The notes below the pieces were generated by a model. The model was not told the origin of the DNA and searched no databases. It saw only the letters and a program-made list of their open reading frames with translations. Below, in pieces: positions 34,983 to 45,825 of a DNA stretch of 64,000 nt; position 1 is the stretch's first letter; every line of letters starts with the position of its first letter. The translations under genes were made by a program, and so were the position numbers. The stretch is from positions 140,680,223 through 140,744,222 of the forward strand of contig CM045761.1 of the NCBI GenBank assembly GCA_025200525.1. The letters run 5' to 3'. Origin of the DNA: Camellia lanceoleosa (taxonomy: Eukaryota; Streptophyta; Magnoliopsida; Ericales; Theaceae).

Positions 34983-36048
34983 TTGGCAACACCACTCTTG
35001 GCAACACCTGTGGCAGGCGATCCGCTCATTTTGTATCTAGCAGTATACGACTGGGTGGTCAGCGCCGTATTGTTAAGGGAAGAACTTGGGGAGCAGCGAC
35101 CAGTTTACTATGTGGACAAAGCAATGGCCGACGCTGAAACACGTTACCTTCCATTAGAAAAGCTTATCCTTGCTCTCGTCATGGCTACAAGAAAATTGAT
35201 GCACTATCTTTAGGGGCATACCATTAGGGTACTAACGGAGTATCCCCTCCGGTCAGCGCTCCGCAGTGCGGAAGCGTCGGGGCGCATTTCGAAATGGGCT
35301 CTCGAACTCGACCAGTATGATATCCAGTTTCTACCCAGAACTTCCATTAAGGGGCAAGTGCTTGGCAACTTTGTAGCCGAATTCACATGATCCCTCGCCG
35401 ACTTTAAGTTTGATGAAGTGCAACCTAAGCCCAACTGGAGAATGTATATTGAAGACATTTGGCATATGTATTATGACGAGTCATCCAACCAACGTGATAG
35501 TGGGGTTGGCGTAGTAATCATGACCCCCGAATGGGCGATAATAGAACAGGCTATCAAACTAGGCTTCGATGCATCAAACAATGAGGCCAAATACGAAGCA
35601 TTGTTAACCGGCCTACGGAATGCACTTCACCTCAGTGCACGGCGTCTGCTTGTTTTCTGTGACTCAAAGCTAGTAATCATCCAGTTGAAAGGGGAATACA
35701 TAGCCAAAAATGACTGCATGGCGGCTTATATAAAAACAGCAAATTCTTTGCTCAAGAAATTTGATCACCACGAACTAAATCAAATAACCCGAGATCAGAA
35801 CACGCATGCGGATGCCCTAGCTTGCCTAGCCTCTGCCATCAGCTCAGAAGTTAAGCAGATAATCGAAGTAGGGTTCATCCCTGAGCCGAGCATTGCCTCT
35901 TCAGAATCAATTCAGATCAACGTTATTGAACCAGGTCCAAGTTGGATAGACCCTATCGCTGTATTCCTATCCTCAGAGCAACTCCCGATGGATAAGAAAG
36001 AGGCACACAAACTGCAAAACAAAGCCTTCCGATACTACTTGGATCCGT
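34983..36048 (+). pseudogene. Element C RNase H and archaeal-type RNase H
   Basis: First domain: LILYLAVYDWVVSAVLL, RPVYYVDKAMADAETRYLPL, LALVMATRKLMHYL, then a TAG at 35211. A linker (RSALRSAEASGRISKWALEL) leads to a second stop near 35389. Second domain: MYYDESSNQRDSGVGVV, NNEAKYEALLTGL, FCDSKLVIIQLKGEY and NTHADALACLAS, retaining the D-E-D-D acids. The open frame 35418-36050 holds the second domain and ends with TAG. Without the RT it cannot work. Confidence 0.85.
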
Positions 36049-37180
36049 AGGGGAAGCTCTACAAAAAATCTCTCTCTGGACCATACTTAGAATGTGTTCA
36101 CCCGGATAAAGTCGAGGAACTCTTGTCTGCAATACACGAAGGCAGTTGTGGTGCCCATTCGGGCGAACGTTCCTTGGCCCATCGAGCAGTAACGCATGGG
36201 TACTATTGGCCGACCATGCGAACCGATGCCAAGTGTTATGTCAAGAAATGTGAACAATGCCAGAAGTTTTCCCCGTTAACTCATCTACCTACCAAGGAGT
36301 TAAACTCTATCACTAGTCCTTGGCCGTTTGCTCAATGAGGGCTTGATATCGTCGGACCATTACCACAGGCTCCTGGGAACAAGCGATTCTTAATTATCGT
36401 GATGGACTATTTCACAAAATGGGTCAAAGTGGAGGCACTAACACATATTCGAGATGCCGATGTTAAGTGTTTTGTATGGAAAAACATCATAACGAGATTC
36501 GGCATACCAAGAGCGCTTGTTTTAGACAACAGTACCCAGTTTGATTGTGGTGTGTATCGAGAATTGTGCAACGCTTATGGTATCCGACCCTACTTTTCCT
36601 CGCCGGCTTACCCATAAAGCAACGGTCAAGCGGAGGCCACCAACAAAGTTATTCTAGACGGCATCAAGAAAAGGCTAGAAAAAGTTAAGGGCAGATGGGT
36701 CGAAGAGTTGCCCAGCGTGCTGTGGGCTCATTGCACTACTCGAAGGCGATCCACTGGGGAAACACTATTTGCTCTATGCTTCGGAACCCAGACAATCATC
36801 TCCCTGGAGATCAGCCTTCCAACTTTGAAATCGAAGGTTTTTGACATGGGCCAAAATGACATGATGTTGGCCTTGGACTTGACTCTGATTGAAGAACGCC
36901 TAGACCGTGCCCTTACTTCCATAGCACGGTACCAGCAACAGCTCGCTAAATTGTATAATCAACGTGTACAACTACGTCGTTATCCACCAGGAGAATTGGT
37001 CCTTAAGAAAGTGCTTCCCACTACTAGGAATACCGCTGACAAAAAGTTGGGTCCTAACTAGGACGGCCCCTATCAGATTGACTCAATCACAGGGACAGGG
37101 GCATATCGGCTCAAAGACATGGATGGAAGAAGTTTGCTGCATCCCTGGAATTCCACACACTTGCATAAATTTTACAATTA
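36049..37180 (+). pseudogene. Element C integrase
   Basis: Zinc-binding part: AIHEGSCGAHSG and CEQCQKFSPLTH. Core: a TGA at 36337-36339 replaces the Trp of the conserved W-G segment before LDIVGPLP. DYFTKWVKVEALTHI, VLDNSTQFD (second acid kept) and SNGQAEATNKVI (third acid kept) follow, the last after a TAA at 36615-36617. The C-terminal part runs LYNQRVQLRRYPPGELVLKK to HPWNSTHLHKFYN, with a TAG at 37060. No chromodomain, as expected for Tat elements. Confidence 0.85.
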
Positions 37181-37287
37181 AGCAAACATGTACGTCATGA
37201 CAGCTTGTTTTGAATTTTCGTCATGTGCATCTTTCATTTTTCCAATGCAATGCCTTTTCTCTCGTCTTGTGAGTTATGTTGTAACAA

Positions 37288-37885
37288 TAAGCCTCCGAAT
37301 TCGGAGCGCCCTTCATGGATATCACGATTGGCCAACAAAAAAGAAAACCCTCCGAATTCGGAGCCCCATGTGTGAATGACACGCTTGGGCCGAGTAAGCC
37401 TCCGAATTTGGAGCACTCTTCGTGGATATCACGATTGGCTAACTCAAAGCCTTCAAATTCGGAGCCCCATCCGTGAATGACACGTTTTGGCCAAATAAGC
37501 CTCCAAATTCGGAGCGCCTTTCGTGGATATCACGATTTGTCAACTCAATAAGCCTCCAAATTCGGAGCTCCATCCGTGAATGATGCTTTTGGGCTGAGTA
37601 AGCCTCCGCATGCGGAGCGCCTTTCGTGGATATCACGATTGGCCAACTCAAAAAGCCTCCGAATTTAGAGCCCCATCCGTGAATGACATGTTTGGGCTGA
37701 GTAAGCCTCCGAATTCGGAGCCCCATACGTGAATGACACGTTTAGGCCGAATAAGCCTTTGAATTCGGAGCGCCCTTCATGGATGTCACGATTGGCCATT
37801 CGGAGCCCCATGCGTGAATGACATGTTTGGGCTGATTAAGCCTCTGAATTCGGAGCGCCCTTTGTGGATACTGTGATTGACAAGC
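37288..37885. repeat. Tandem array built on the palindrome CTCCGAATTCGGAG
   Basis: About twelve units of 45-55 bp, each opening with AAGCCTCCGAATTCGGAG or a variant. Two unit types tend to alternate: one continues CGCCCTTCGTGGATATCACG, the other CCCCATCCGTGAATGACACG, giving a roughly 100-bp higher-order period. The array lies just 3' of integrase in element C. Open frames across it are products of the repeat. Confidence 0.85.
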
Positions 37886-38039
37886 GCAAAAGCGATTGAA
37901 AGATAGTAGATGGTCATGACTTAATTTACAAATATTGCTTGAAACAATATACAGACATTCAAAATAAAATGTTTTATTAAATAGATCGTGAGTACAAGAT
38001 TTACATAAACATGGACCAATGTACATAAAAATTATTCGA

Positions 38040-39000
38040 CTCCATCTTCGTCGTCAGTCGTCTCGGCGTAGAAAGCCTCAAACAAAAAAGTATAACTCTG
38101 ATATAAAGGTAACGCCGGATCAATGCCCACGGCCTGGAGAGCCTTGATCCATCCATGCTTGAATCCACGATTTTTGCATCAACAGACTTCCTCAGGTAGT
38201 TTTTTTTTCATCTTGTCTATTCCAATTTTTTGGCCATCATGGAAGCCATTTTCATAGGACCTGGTCTTTGCAGCTTCCATTGTGAACGTACTCGCCGTTT
38301 CTCAGTCGGCAATCGCGTGATCCAAAATTCGTCGGTTTACTCGTTCCGCGACAATCGGGTTCACTTGACTCGCCGACTAAGTTTCAGAGGAGTTAGCTTT
38401 CTTCAGCTCATTTTCGGCCTTCTCTGCACGAGCTTCCAAGCTACGAATGCGACCTTCCTTCTGTTCTATCTCTCTTCGCGCAGCACGAAGACGCATGCCG
38501 ATTTCATAAGAGGTATATAGCCCCTTTATTGCTCCATAGACTCCCTCCCAAAAAACTTCGAAATCAGGTTGGCCGACCATCGATTGCTAGACTTCTAGCG
38601 GAAACATCTATTGAGCAAACTCGACTGCCGTGTTTGGATTGCGGATAATTGAATCTGCTTCCGTCATCGATTTGTTCCCAACAAAGACTGAAAACTCAAC
38701 GGGCGCGGTGCCCCACTGGTTTCGCCTCACGAGCAGAGGAAATTACCTCGTTGTTGCTTCTCCTTCCTGGATGACCTACTTCAACGACGTGGGGAGTGAT
38801 GCCTCTCACGCTCCCCCGATGTCCTACTCCCCGTGCGCGTAGGTTCGCCACCTCGATTCATCTCTGAGCCCAGCTCAGCAAGTGTTCTACCCTCCCCTCT
38901 GTTGTTGAAGAATAGTCTTCTCGACATCAAAGTTCGTCCAGCTTAGTTCGATACAATGTTATTTTCCCTCTCGCACTTTGCTGAATTTGAACACAACAAT
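38040..39000 (-). pseudogene. Antisense extra ORF, degenerate copy 1
   Basis: Minus-strand remnants: an Arg/Glu-rich coiled-coil (RLRAARREIEQKEGRIRSLE, 38580-38377) and, at 38190-38040, a segment matching the end of the second copy (compare GCCTTGATCCATCCATGCTTGAA with GCTTTGAGCCAGCTGTGTTTGAA at 40236). Only the C-terminal half of the protein is represented. Function unknown; such antisense ORFs are known in some Tat-lineage elements. Confidence 0.5.
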
Positions 39001-39082
39001 GAAGCCTACGCGAACGCAGCCCCCACCCCACTTATTAATTATGGGTGCAGCATTACCGAAGCGATCCCTTTAATATTTTCCG

Positions 39083-39900
39083 CCAATCCATGAACTATCG
39101 ATATTCAGCGGTTTCGCTAATGAACCAACTGGGGCAAGGGCAGATTCATTAATCTAGTCAGCTAAATTCCAAAGCTTTGCAGCTCCAAGTGGATGTGCCC
39201 CAGCCAATCCATTAACTACTGATATTCGGCATTTCTACTCATGAATCAACTAGGGCAAGGGCAGATTCATTAATCTAGTTGGCTAAATTCCAAAGCTTTG
39301 CGCCGCCAAGTGGATGTGCCCCAGCCAATCCATGAACTACCGATATTCAGCATTTCCATTCATGAACCAACTGGGGCAAGGGCAGATTCATTAATCTAGT
39401 CGACTAAATTCCAAAGCTTTGCACCACCAATCAGATGTGCCCCAACCAATCTATGAACTACCGATATTCGGCATTTTCATTCATAAACCAACTAGGGCAA
39501 GGGCAGATTCATCAATCTAGTTGGCTAAATTCCAAAGCTTTGTGCCGCCAAGCGGATGTGCCCCAGCCAATCCATGAACTACCAATATTCGGCGGTTCCG
39601 CTCATGAACTAACTGGGGTAAGGACAAATTCATTAATCTAGTCGACTAAATTCCAAAGCTTTGCGCTGCCAAGTGGATGTACCCTAGCCAATCCATGAAC
39701 TACCGGTATTCGGCATTTCTGCTCATAAATCAACTAGGGCAACGGCAGATTCATTAATCTAGTCGGCTAAATTCCAAAGATTTACGCCGCCAAGTGGATG
39801 TGCCCCAACCAATCCATGAACTACCGATATTCAGCGTTTCCGTTCATGAATCAACTGAGGCAAGGGCAGATTCATTAATCCATTTGGCTAAATCACAACG
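39083..39900. repeat. Seven-unit 121-bp tandem array
   Basis: CCAATCCATGAACTA or a near form starts at 39083, 39204, 39325, 39446, 39567, 39688 and 39809, exactly 121 bp apart each time. Units also share GGGCAAGGGCAGATTCATTAATCTAGT and AAATTCCAAAGCTTTG in part. The lack of indels across seven units points to recent expansion or homogenisation. It separates the two antisense ORF copies. Confidence 0.95.
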
Positions 39901-40158
39901 CTATGTACATTTATTTTAGCGACGAATTCATTTACTTATTTCATGATTTTACATCTTACTTGGCAATTAACAAACACATCCAGCAGATAGAAAGGCAAAG
40001 GCAATTTTCATTAATAAATTGAGTACAAACAGTAGTCATTTTACACATGAAAATCACCCTACATCTAACTTCTAGCCGAAATAAATAAACAAAAATCTAC
40101 AAAAAAACTGCGCATACAAGATACCCAAAAAAAAAAATCACAATTACATCGACCCTAG

Positions 40159-42840
40159 TCAATCTTCGGGATCAGACTCCAGCGGCTCAACGTCCACTTG
40201 CTCGTATGGAATCGGATGTTCGAACGTCACATTAACGGCAGTGAGGGCTTTGAGCCAGCTGTGTTTGAAGCCCCGATTCTCAAACTTGGGTACTTCCTCC
40301 ACGTAATTTTCTAAGGCGGCGTCCTTCCAAGCTTGGAAGGCCTTGGAAATCTCGAAGTCGGCAATTTCCTTTGCCTGCTTCGATGCTTCCAAATTAGCCT
40401 CCAGTTTAGCAATCACCTCCTTGGCTAACTTGAGTGTTTCATCACTCGCGTTCGCCCTCTCTTCGGCGGCCAACCTGAGTTGGTCGGAACTCTTGGCTTT
40501 TTCTGCCTCGACATCGGCCCGAGCTCGTTCTTCCGCCGCCTTGATCACCTCGGACTTGACTCTGAGAGAGGCCTCCGTAGCCTTGCTTTTTTCATTTTCA
40601 AATTTGACTATGAGAAAGCCGATTTGTTCTATAGCATCATGTTGACAGCGGCCAATCTCAACAATCCTGCCCACCACCTGCAAAGCAAGGAATCAGTAAG
40701 ATAGCTGGCATAAAAAATAAAATATGTATATATATATAGATGCAAGACTGTAATCAAGGCTCAAGTCATGTACCAATATCACCGATTCAGCAGCTAATAC
40801 TATGGCCAACAAATATGGCTCTGCGCGAAAGGTTGCTCTGTCAACCAACAGACAAATAAAAGAGGCCATGCTTAAGGCCACTGCAGTGCCTTTCACAACC
40901 GATGCATCAAAAGCAACCGGTACATTCTTTATCTTTGGTTGTATGATAAACAACACAACCAGGTCCGTCTCCTCTATTCGTGGCTATTTAACAATTAGAT
41001 TTTCTAAAGAGTCGGTCTCATGCTCGGCAGAATGTTTTTCCCCCTGTGCTCGGCCTTCTGATTGTCCGGTTGATCAACAACGAGCTCCGTTTCGACTGTA
41101 TCAATATGAGCCATTTCTTCAACAGGAGCAGGCGAAGAAGATTCAACAGTAATGGGTGGAGGTTCAGATCGGTTGGCTTTGGCTTTCCTCTGGGCCACCA
41201 TTCTCTCAGTATTTTTTCTCCTGGCCATCTACGTGAGCGACTCCCCAGCCATGTTCTCAGGATATGCGCCAGGAAGGTCCCCTAAGTCGGTGAAAATATC
41301 TTCAAACGAGACATCTGCTCGGCCTGAAGTGTATGGAGTGTTGAAGCCGGCTTCCTCAAAAGCCAAATTTAGAGCCGCGTCAACCTCCTCTCCGAGACTA
41401 TCGGATCTATCCAAGGTGGGCTGATTCGGCAGTTCAGCGACTTCTTTGGCTACTTCTTCGTCCATCGGCTCTAAATCTACAGCTTCCAGACCAATCTCCC
41501 TAAGATTTCTGAAGTTCAGGAAAATAAGCGCCGTAAGCTGCTGTTCACCCTTTGGAATCGGAATGTTGTCTGCCGCTGAAAATATGGAGTAAGTCGGCTC
41601 GTATCTCAAAAGTATGTGGGCCGCCCTCCCTTGCTTTTGGAGGTTTAGACGGGCAAAGAACTGGAGCGCGGTTTTGATTTGCTTAAGTACAGCGTCGTTG
41701 GCCGAGACGAGAACTTTTTTCAGATCGTTGCCTGCATAAATGAAATGATAAGTGCATAGAATGTAAACCGGGTAAATATATAACAAATACACATAAGGAA
41801 CTATACGGCCATCTGGTTCGCCTTTTCATCTAGGCACAGGATCTTGGCGATCTTCGCCCTTGCCGAATTCCCAGTTGCCTCAGACAACGACCATGACATC
41901 GTCAACACGCTTGCCAACACTGGCAAGCATAATCACCAAATGATGGTTGGTGTCCTTAGCCCTGAGAAAGTAGTACCCCTAAGATTTCTGAAGTTCAGGA
42001 ATATAAGCGCCGTAAGCTACTGTTCACCCTTTGGAATCGAAATGTTGTCTGCGGCTGAAAATATGTAGTAAGTCAGCTCGTATCTCAACAGTATGTGGGC
42101 CGCCCTCCCTTGCTTTTGGAGGTTTAGACGGGCAAAGAACTGGAGCGCGATTTTGATTTGCTCAAGTACAGCGTCGTTGGCCGAGACGAGAACTTTTTTC
42201 AGATCGTTGCCTGCATAAATGAAATGATAAGTGCATAGAATGTAAGCTGGGTAAATATATAACAAATACACATAAGGAACTATACGGCCAACTGGTTCTC
42301 CTTTTCATCTAGGCACAGGATCTTGGCGATCTTCGCCCTCGCCGAATTCCCAGTTGCCTTGGACAACGACCATGACATCGTCAACACGCTTGCCAGAGCT
42401 GGCAAGCATAATCACCAAATGATGGTCGGTGTCCTTAGCCCTGAGAAAGTAGTGCCCCTGCCAGCCAGAGCATTTGGCCAAGGCATAACAATGCCGAATA
42501 GTAGGGATACCAATATTGAGCCTAAGGCGTCGGTTTAACTCTACAATTCCCATTATGATTCGGTAAAAATTTACGTTAGGCAGATCCCAGTGGCGAAGGA
42601 CGGCCCTCAAAAATATGGGTGAAGGGGGAACGGACTCCGCCCTCAGTGATTGATAAGAGAGGAAAGATGATTGTACTCTCATTAGTCCTCTCCATATCAA
42701 CTACGCTCTCTGCCAGGAGTGACAGATGGACGTCGTCAGGAATGGCAAAATGGCGTCAAAAACTAGAAACTAGATCCGCAGAAAGAAGGGCTTTCAAATG
42801 TTTTGCTATCCTAGCCAGTTTAGGAAGAATGCTAAACTAA
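40159..42840 (-). pseudogene. Antisense extra ORF (aORF) of element C, copy 2
   Basis: Read on the minus strand. First part (42840-42293): DDVHLSLLAESVVDME, a frame shift near 42625, then FYRIIMGIVELNRRLRLNIG and GWQGHYFLRAKDTDHHLV. An 82-bp intron-like gap (42292-42211, GT...TGCAG) leads to GNDLKKVLVSANDAVLEQI. After the 479-bp duplication come an acidic region (41440-41229), a basic stretch MARRKNTERMVAQRKAKANR (41228) and a long Ala/Glu/Lys coiled coil (40683-40270) ending EPLESDPED. The layout matches the plant 'transposon-like' antisense proteins of Tat elements; biochemical role unknown. Several frame breaks. Confidence 0.6.
41501..42458. repeat. 479-bp tandem duplication inside the antisense ORF
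   Basis: 41501-41979 and 41980-42458 are nearly identical throughout, for example TAAGATTTCTGAAGTTCAGG at both starts and CACCAAATGATGGT.GGTGTC near both ends. Each copy carries the end of one exon, the 82-bp intron and the start of the next exon. Confidence 0.9.
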
Positions 42841-43180
42841 AAACAAACAAGTAAATGGAAGTTGAAATGGAGGAGAAGAGAACTTACAAGAAGTAGAGAA
42901 GACAATGAGGAACGGGAGGAAGTTGTAGAGGTCGTGAAATGAAGGAGATATATTGAAAGGCAAACATGAAGCTTTGCGTATTCAAAAATCATACATTTGA
43001 AGGGACAACATAGTTTCAAATCGCATTAAATGAATGAAGTGTACAAAGGGGCAGGAAATTGTAATGATGCCTAAAAAGTGTAGACGTTCTGACACTTGTG
43101 TTGGAATGAGGTTAACCGCCGTATTTTTGACTTTCCAAGTTCGAAACCAAACATGCGGACTAACTGGCGCTAGTAGGATG

Positions 43181-43193
43181 TTTGGGGGGAAAT
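43181..43193 (+). promoter_or_regulatory. Polypurine tract of element C
   Basis: TTTGGGGGGAAAT directly before TGTGGGAGCC, the proposed LTR start. Confidence 0.6.
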
Positions 43194-43660
43194 TGTGGGA
43201 GCCGAATATCGGTTCATGGAGAAGCCAAATGAATTTGAAGAAAATCAGGATATATATGCTATTCGGCTCTGTCCTGGGGGACCCTGAAGCCGAATACTCA
43301 AATCCTGAAGCCGAGTACGAATAGGCACATAACTAAATGGTCGAGTGAGCAATCGTGCGTTGGATTGAAAGTGGGCCCGACTCCCGAGATTATGGATGAG
43401 TATAAAAGAGAGAGGAGCATCACCCAAAGATGGAGGAGTGAGGATAGAGAAGAAAATTAAGATACAAGCAAACGAGAGAACACATACTAACTTGTCCATC
43501 GAAGTGCTAATTCCGGCACCCCCGACCTGAGTGTTAATCCCTTTTTCAGGTGGCAACCAAAGGATCAAGAACGTCCTTCAGGATTCAAGAGTATTTCCAA
43601 ACCACTTCTCCACACGTATATATGATTCATACTCTTGTACCATAATCTTTCCCCACAATT
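43194..43660 (+). repeat. 3' LTR of element C (right end uncertain)
   Basis: Begins TGTGGGAGCCGAATATCGG after the polypurine tract. Contains TATAAAAGAG (43401-43410), a purine-rich leader and CCATCGAAGTGCTAATTCCGG...TTTTTCAGG, a block of the kind seen near the end of Tat LTRs. The 3' terminus is not fixed, because no partner LTR or target duplication is available; an end near 43667 (AATGCA) is possible. Confidence 0.55.
43401..43408 (+). promoter_or_regulatory. TATA box of the element C LTR
   Basis: TATAAAAG in GGATGAGTATAAAAGAGAG. Confidence 0.5.
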
Positions 43661-43667
43661 ACAATGC

Positions 43668-44090
43668 ATTGCAATTTCTTTCCTTTTTTATTTTTTTTAT
43701 TTTTATCAAACAATAGGAAAATAATTACAAATATGAGAATATTTACATTATCAAATAAACTATTAGCCCACAATAATTAGAAAGTCAATAAAGCCTAACA
43801 CAACCAACATACTAGCCCACCAAGCTCAAGCCCAATGACCAAATAAATTATCACCACAACCCCATAATGAGGGAGATAATGAGAGAAACAAATAACCACC
43901 ACAAAGATATTAAACCCCTTTCTATAAGAGTTGAACTAGAAACCTCATACTACAAAAAATATTACACAACTAGTAGGCCAAATATGTTGGTTGCATTGTA
44001 CTTTGTCATTTACTAAAAATATTACATAAATAAAATTACATGATTCTAATGGATTCATATTCTCTATGGAGAAATTATGTCTCCAGATGT
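43668..44090. other. No gene recognised; AT-rich
   Basis: AT-rich DNA with T runs between element C and the first CACTA element. Nothing supportable seen. Confidence 0.6.
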
Positions 44091-44093
44091 GTA

Positions 44094-45256
44094 CACTACA
44101 AGAAAAAGCATTTTTGGCGACTAAAAATTCATTTTTCGTCGTCGAAAGTAGTAGATTTGGCGACTAAAATGGAATTCGTCGCCAAAATTGAACACTTTTG
44201 CCGACTAAAAGAGTTTAGTCGCCGAATACCAGGGTTTTAGTGACTAAAAGGCAGTTTAGTTGCCAAATGTAGGGGTTTTAGCCACAAAAGATTGTTTGGT
44301 AGCCAAAAGTGACGGTTTTTGGCGACTAAAATAATTTAGTAGCCAAAAGTGATGGTTTTGGCGACTAAAAAACATTTTGGTCGCCGATTATAGGTGTTTT
44401 GCCGACTAAAAATAGATTAGTCGCTGAAAAGGAAGGTTTTTGGCTACAAAAAAAAAAATAGTAGCTAAAAACAGTCAAATGGTGACTAAAATTCAGTTTA
44501 GTAGCCAAAAGGGTACGTTTTTGGCGACTAAAAATAGATTTGGTCGCCAAAAACTGCCTATTTTTAATTTGAACTTATTTTTTTAGCGACAAAAAATTAA
44601 TTAGTAGCCCAAAATAATAGAATTGGCGACTAAATAATGGGTTTAGTCGCCAAAAGTGGCCTAAATTTTTTTTAATAAATAAATTATTTTTTACATAAAT
44701 TATATTGCATAAAAATAATTATATTTATATATAGTTTTGTATTAATACCGGTCAATATACTATATAAATAATATATATTGCATATATATTAATGTGATGT
44801 TGTAGTGGCATAGTGGAGGGAGTGTGTTGTTAAAGGTTTAGAATGTGAAAGGGTTAGCGGTTCGAAACTCAGAAAATGCAAAGAAATAAGGTTTTTTTTT
44901 TTTTTCACGGAATACCTTTGGTGACTAAAATTAGTCGTCGCCAAAAGTATTGCTTTGGGCAACTAATCACTTTGGTTGGCGATTCACGGCTGTCGGCAAC
45001 TAAAATATTAGTCGCTAAATGATAATTTCCAAAAGTGTAATTCACTATTGGCGACCATCACTTTCGTCGCTAAAAGACCTGTTTTTGCCGAATAAAACTT
45101 CTTTAGTCACCAATACCTCTAGCGACGAAGTACCGGCGACAAAACGGCCGACTAAAAAATTTAGTCGCAGAAACTGTGAAGAGGGACTTTTGGCGACTAA
45201 AGAGGGACTTTTGGTGACTAAAAATTTAGTCGCCAAAGGTACTTTTTGTTGTAGTG
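44094..45256. mobile_element. CACTA-1: short non-autonomous CACTA element
   Basis: Starts CACTACAAGAAAAAGC, ends TTTTTGTTGTAGTG, and is flanked by GTA on both sides (44091-44093 and 45257-45259), the 3-bp duplication expected of CACTA transposons. Both ends are packed with TTTGGCGACTAAA and its complement TTTAGTCGCCAAA, the transposase-binding type of subterminal repeat. The AT-rich core holds a pol III promoter-like segment (44806-44905). No transposase; it would depend on an autonomous relative. Confidence 0.93.
44806..44905 (+). promoter_or_regulatory. Pol III A box, B box and T run inside CACTA-1
   Basis: A box TGGCATAGTGG (44806-44816) fits the tRNA consensus TRGCNNAGYGG exactly. B box GGTTCGAAACT (44859-44869) fits GGTTCGANNCC except for the last base. 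The 42-bp spacing is in the tRNA/SINE range, and a 14-T run (44892-44905) could stop pol III. The same trio occurs in CACTA-4. Whether it is transcribed is unknown. Confidence 0.55.
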
Positions 45257-45259
45257 GTA

Positions 45260-45560
45260 GCACTTTCCATGAAAATGGCCACTTTCAGTGGAAAAAAATT
45301 GCATGGATGAGATCAAGCCACGATAGCCAAAGGATTTGAAATAACAAGTCGAATGTTGTCTTTTCAGAAGTCAATCCATGTTTATCTTAACGACGTGGTT
45401 TTCATTTCTTGTCTCTCCATTTCCCGTTCTTACTTCAAATAAGGAAAAGTGGTCTCCAATTGATTGTGAGCTCAGGTCACATGTAATAAATAAAATAAAA
45501 ATGGGAACACAAATTTTTAAAAAAATATGAAATTATGATTTAAGGAAAAAATGAAGAGCA
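45260..45560. other. No gene recognised
   Basis: AT-rich spacer between CACTA-1 and the MITE; nothing supportable seen. Confidence 0.5.
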
Positions 45561-45569
45561 TTTTGTAAA

Positions 45570-45816
45570 GGGCAATGATAAAGACCACTAAAAGTGGTGC
45601 TCTAAAGTAACCACTAATGATGTGGCATTCATTTTATTTTTATTTTAAAAAAAAAAAAAAAAACAGACACAACAACATTGTGGTAGTGGGTGGGGCCCAC
45701 TGCCACATCATTAGTAGTGGCACTAATTAGTGCTCCCACTCATTTTAAAAAGTGGATGTCACATCATTAGTGGTTGCTTTAGAGCACCACTTTTAGTAGT
45801 CTCTATCATTGCCCCC
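45570..45816. mobile_element. Mutator-like MITE with 9-bp target duplication
   Basis: Terminal inverted repeats of about 60 bp: GGGCAATGATAAAGACCACT at the left, complement of AGTAGTCTCTATCATTGCCC at the right, extending through AAAAGTGGTGCTCTAAAG and CCACTAATGATGTGGCA. Flanked by TTTTGTAAA at 45561-45569 and 45817-45825. Long inverted repeats with a 9-bp duplication indicate a Mutator-type MITE. The right end has two more G/C bases than the left. The core is an A run and GC-rich bases; no coding. Confidence 0.9.
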
Positions 45817-45825
45817 TTTTGTAAA

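Larger units (their letters stand above)
34981..43660 (+). mobile_element. Retand-like (Tat lineage) Ty3/gypsy element C, 5'-truncated
   Basis: Plus-strand order: RNase H, archaeal-type RNase H, integrase, a palindromic tandem array, antisense ORF material, a 121-bp tandem array, more antisense ORF, polypurine tract, LTR. gag, protease and RT are missing on the left. Dual RNase H places it in the Tat lineage; tandem repeats and an antisense ORF downstream of pol are known from Retand-type elements, hence the name. Whether 38040-43190 is one original 3' region or two joined ones is unclear, because antisense ORF material occurs twice. Confidence 0.75.

Noticed and set aside
35210..35458. Minus-strand open frame over the RNase H linker
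   Set aside because: It is opposite recognisable plus-strand pol sequence of element C.
37234..38026. Repeat-containing minus-strand frames as a repetitive protein gene
   Set aside because: They arise from the tandem DNA array, shift frame between units and have no conserved start.
39083..39900. Regular direct repeats that could be taken for a CRISPR array
   Set aside because: The 121-bp units are contiguous tandem copies with no unique spacers, inside a plant retrotransposon.
40343..40704. Plus-strand frames opposite the coiled-coil region
   Set aside because: The minus strand carries the Ala/Glu/Lys coiled coil shared with the other antisense ORF copy; the plus frames are its shadow.
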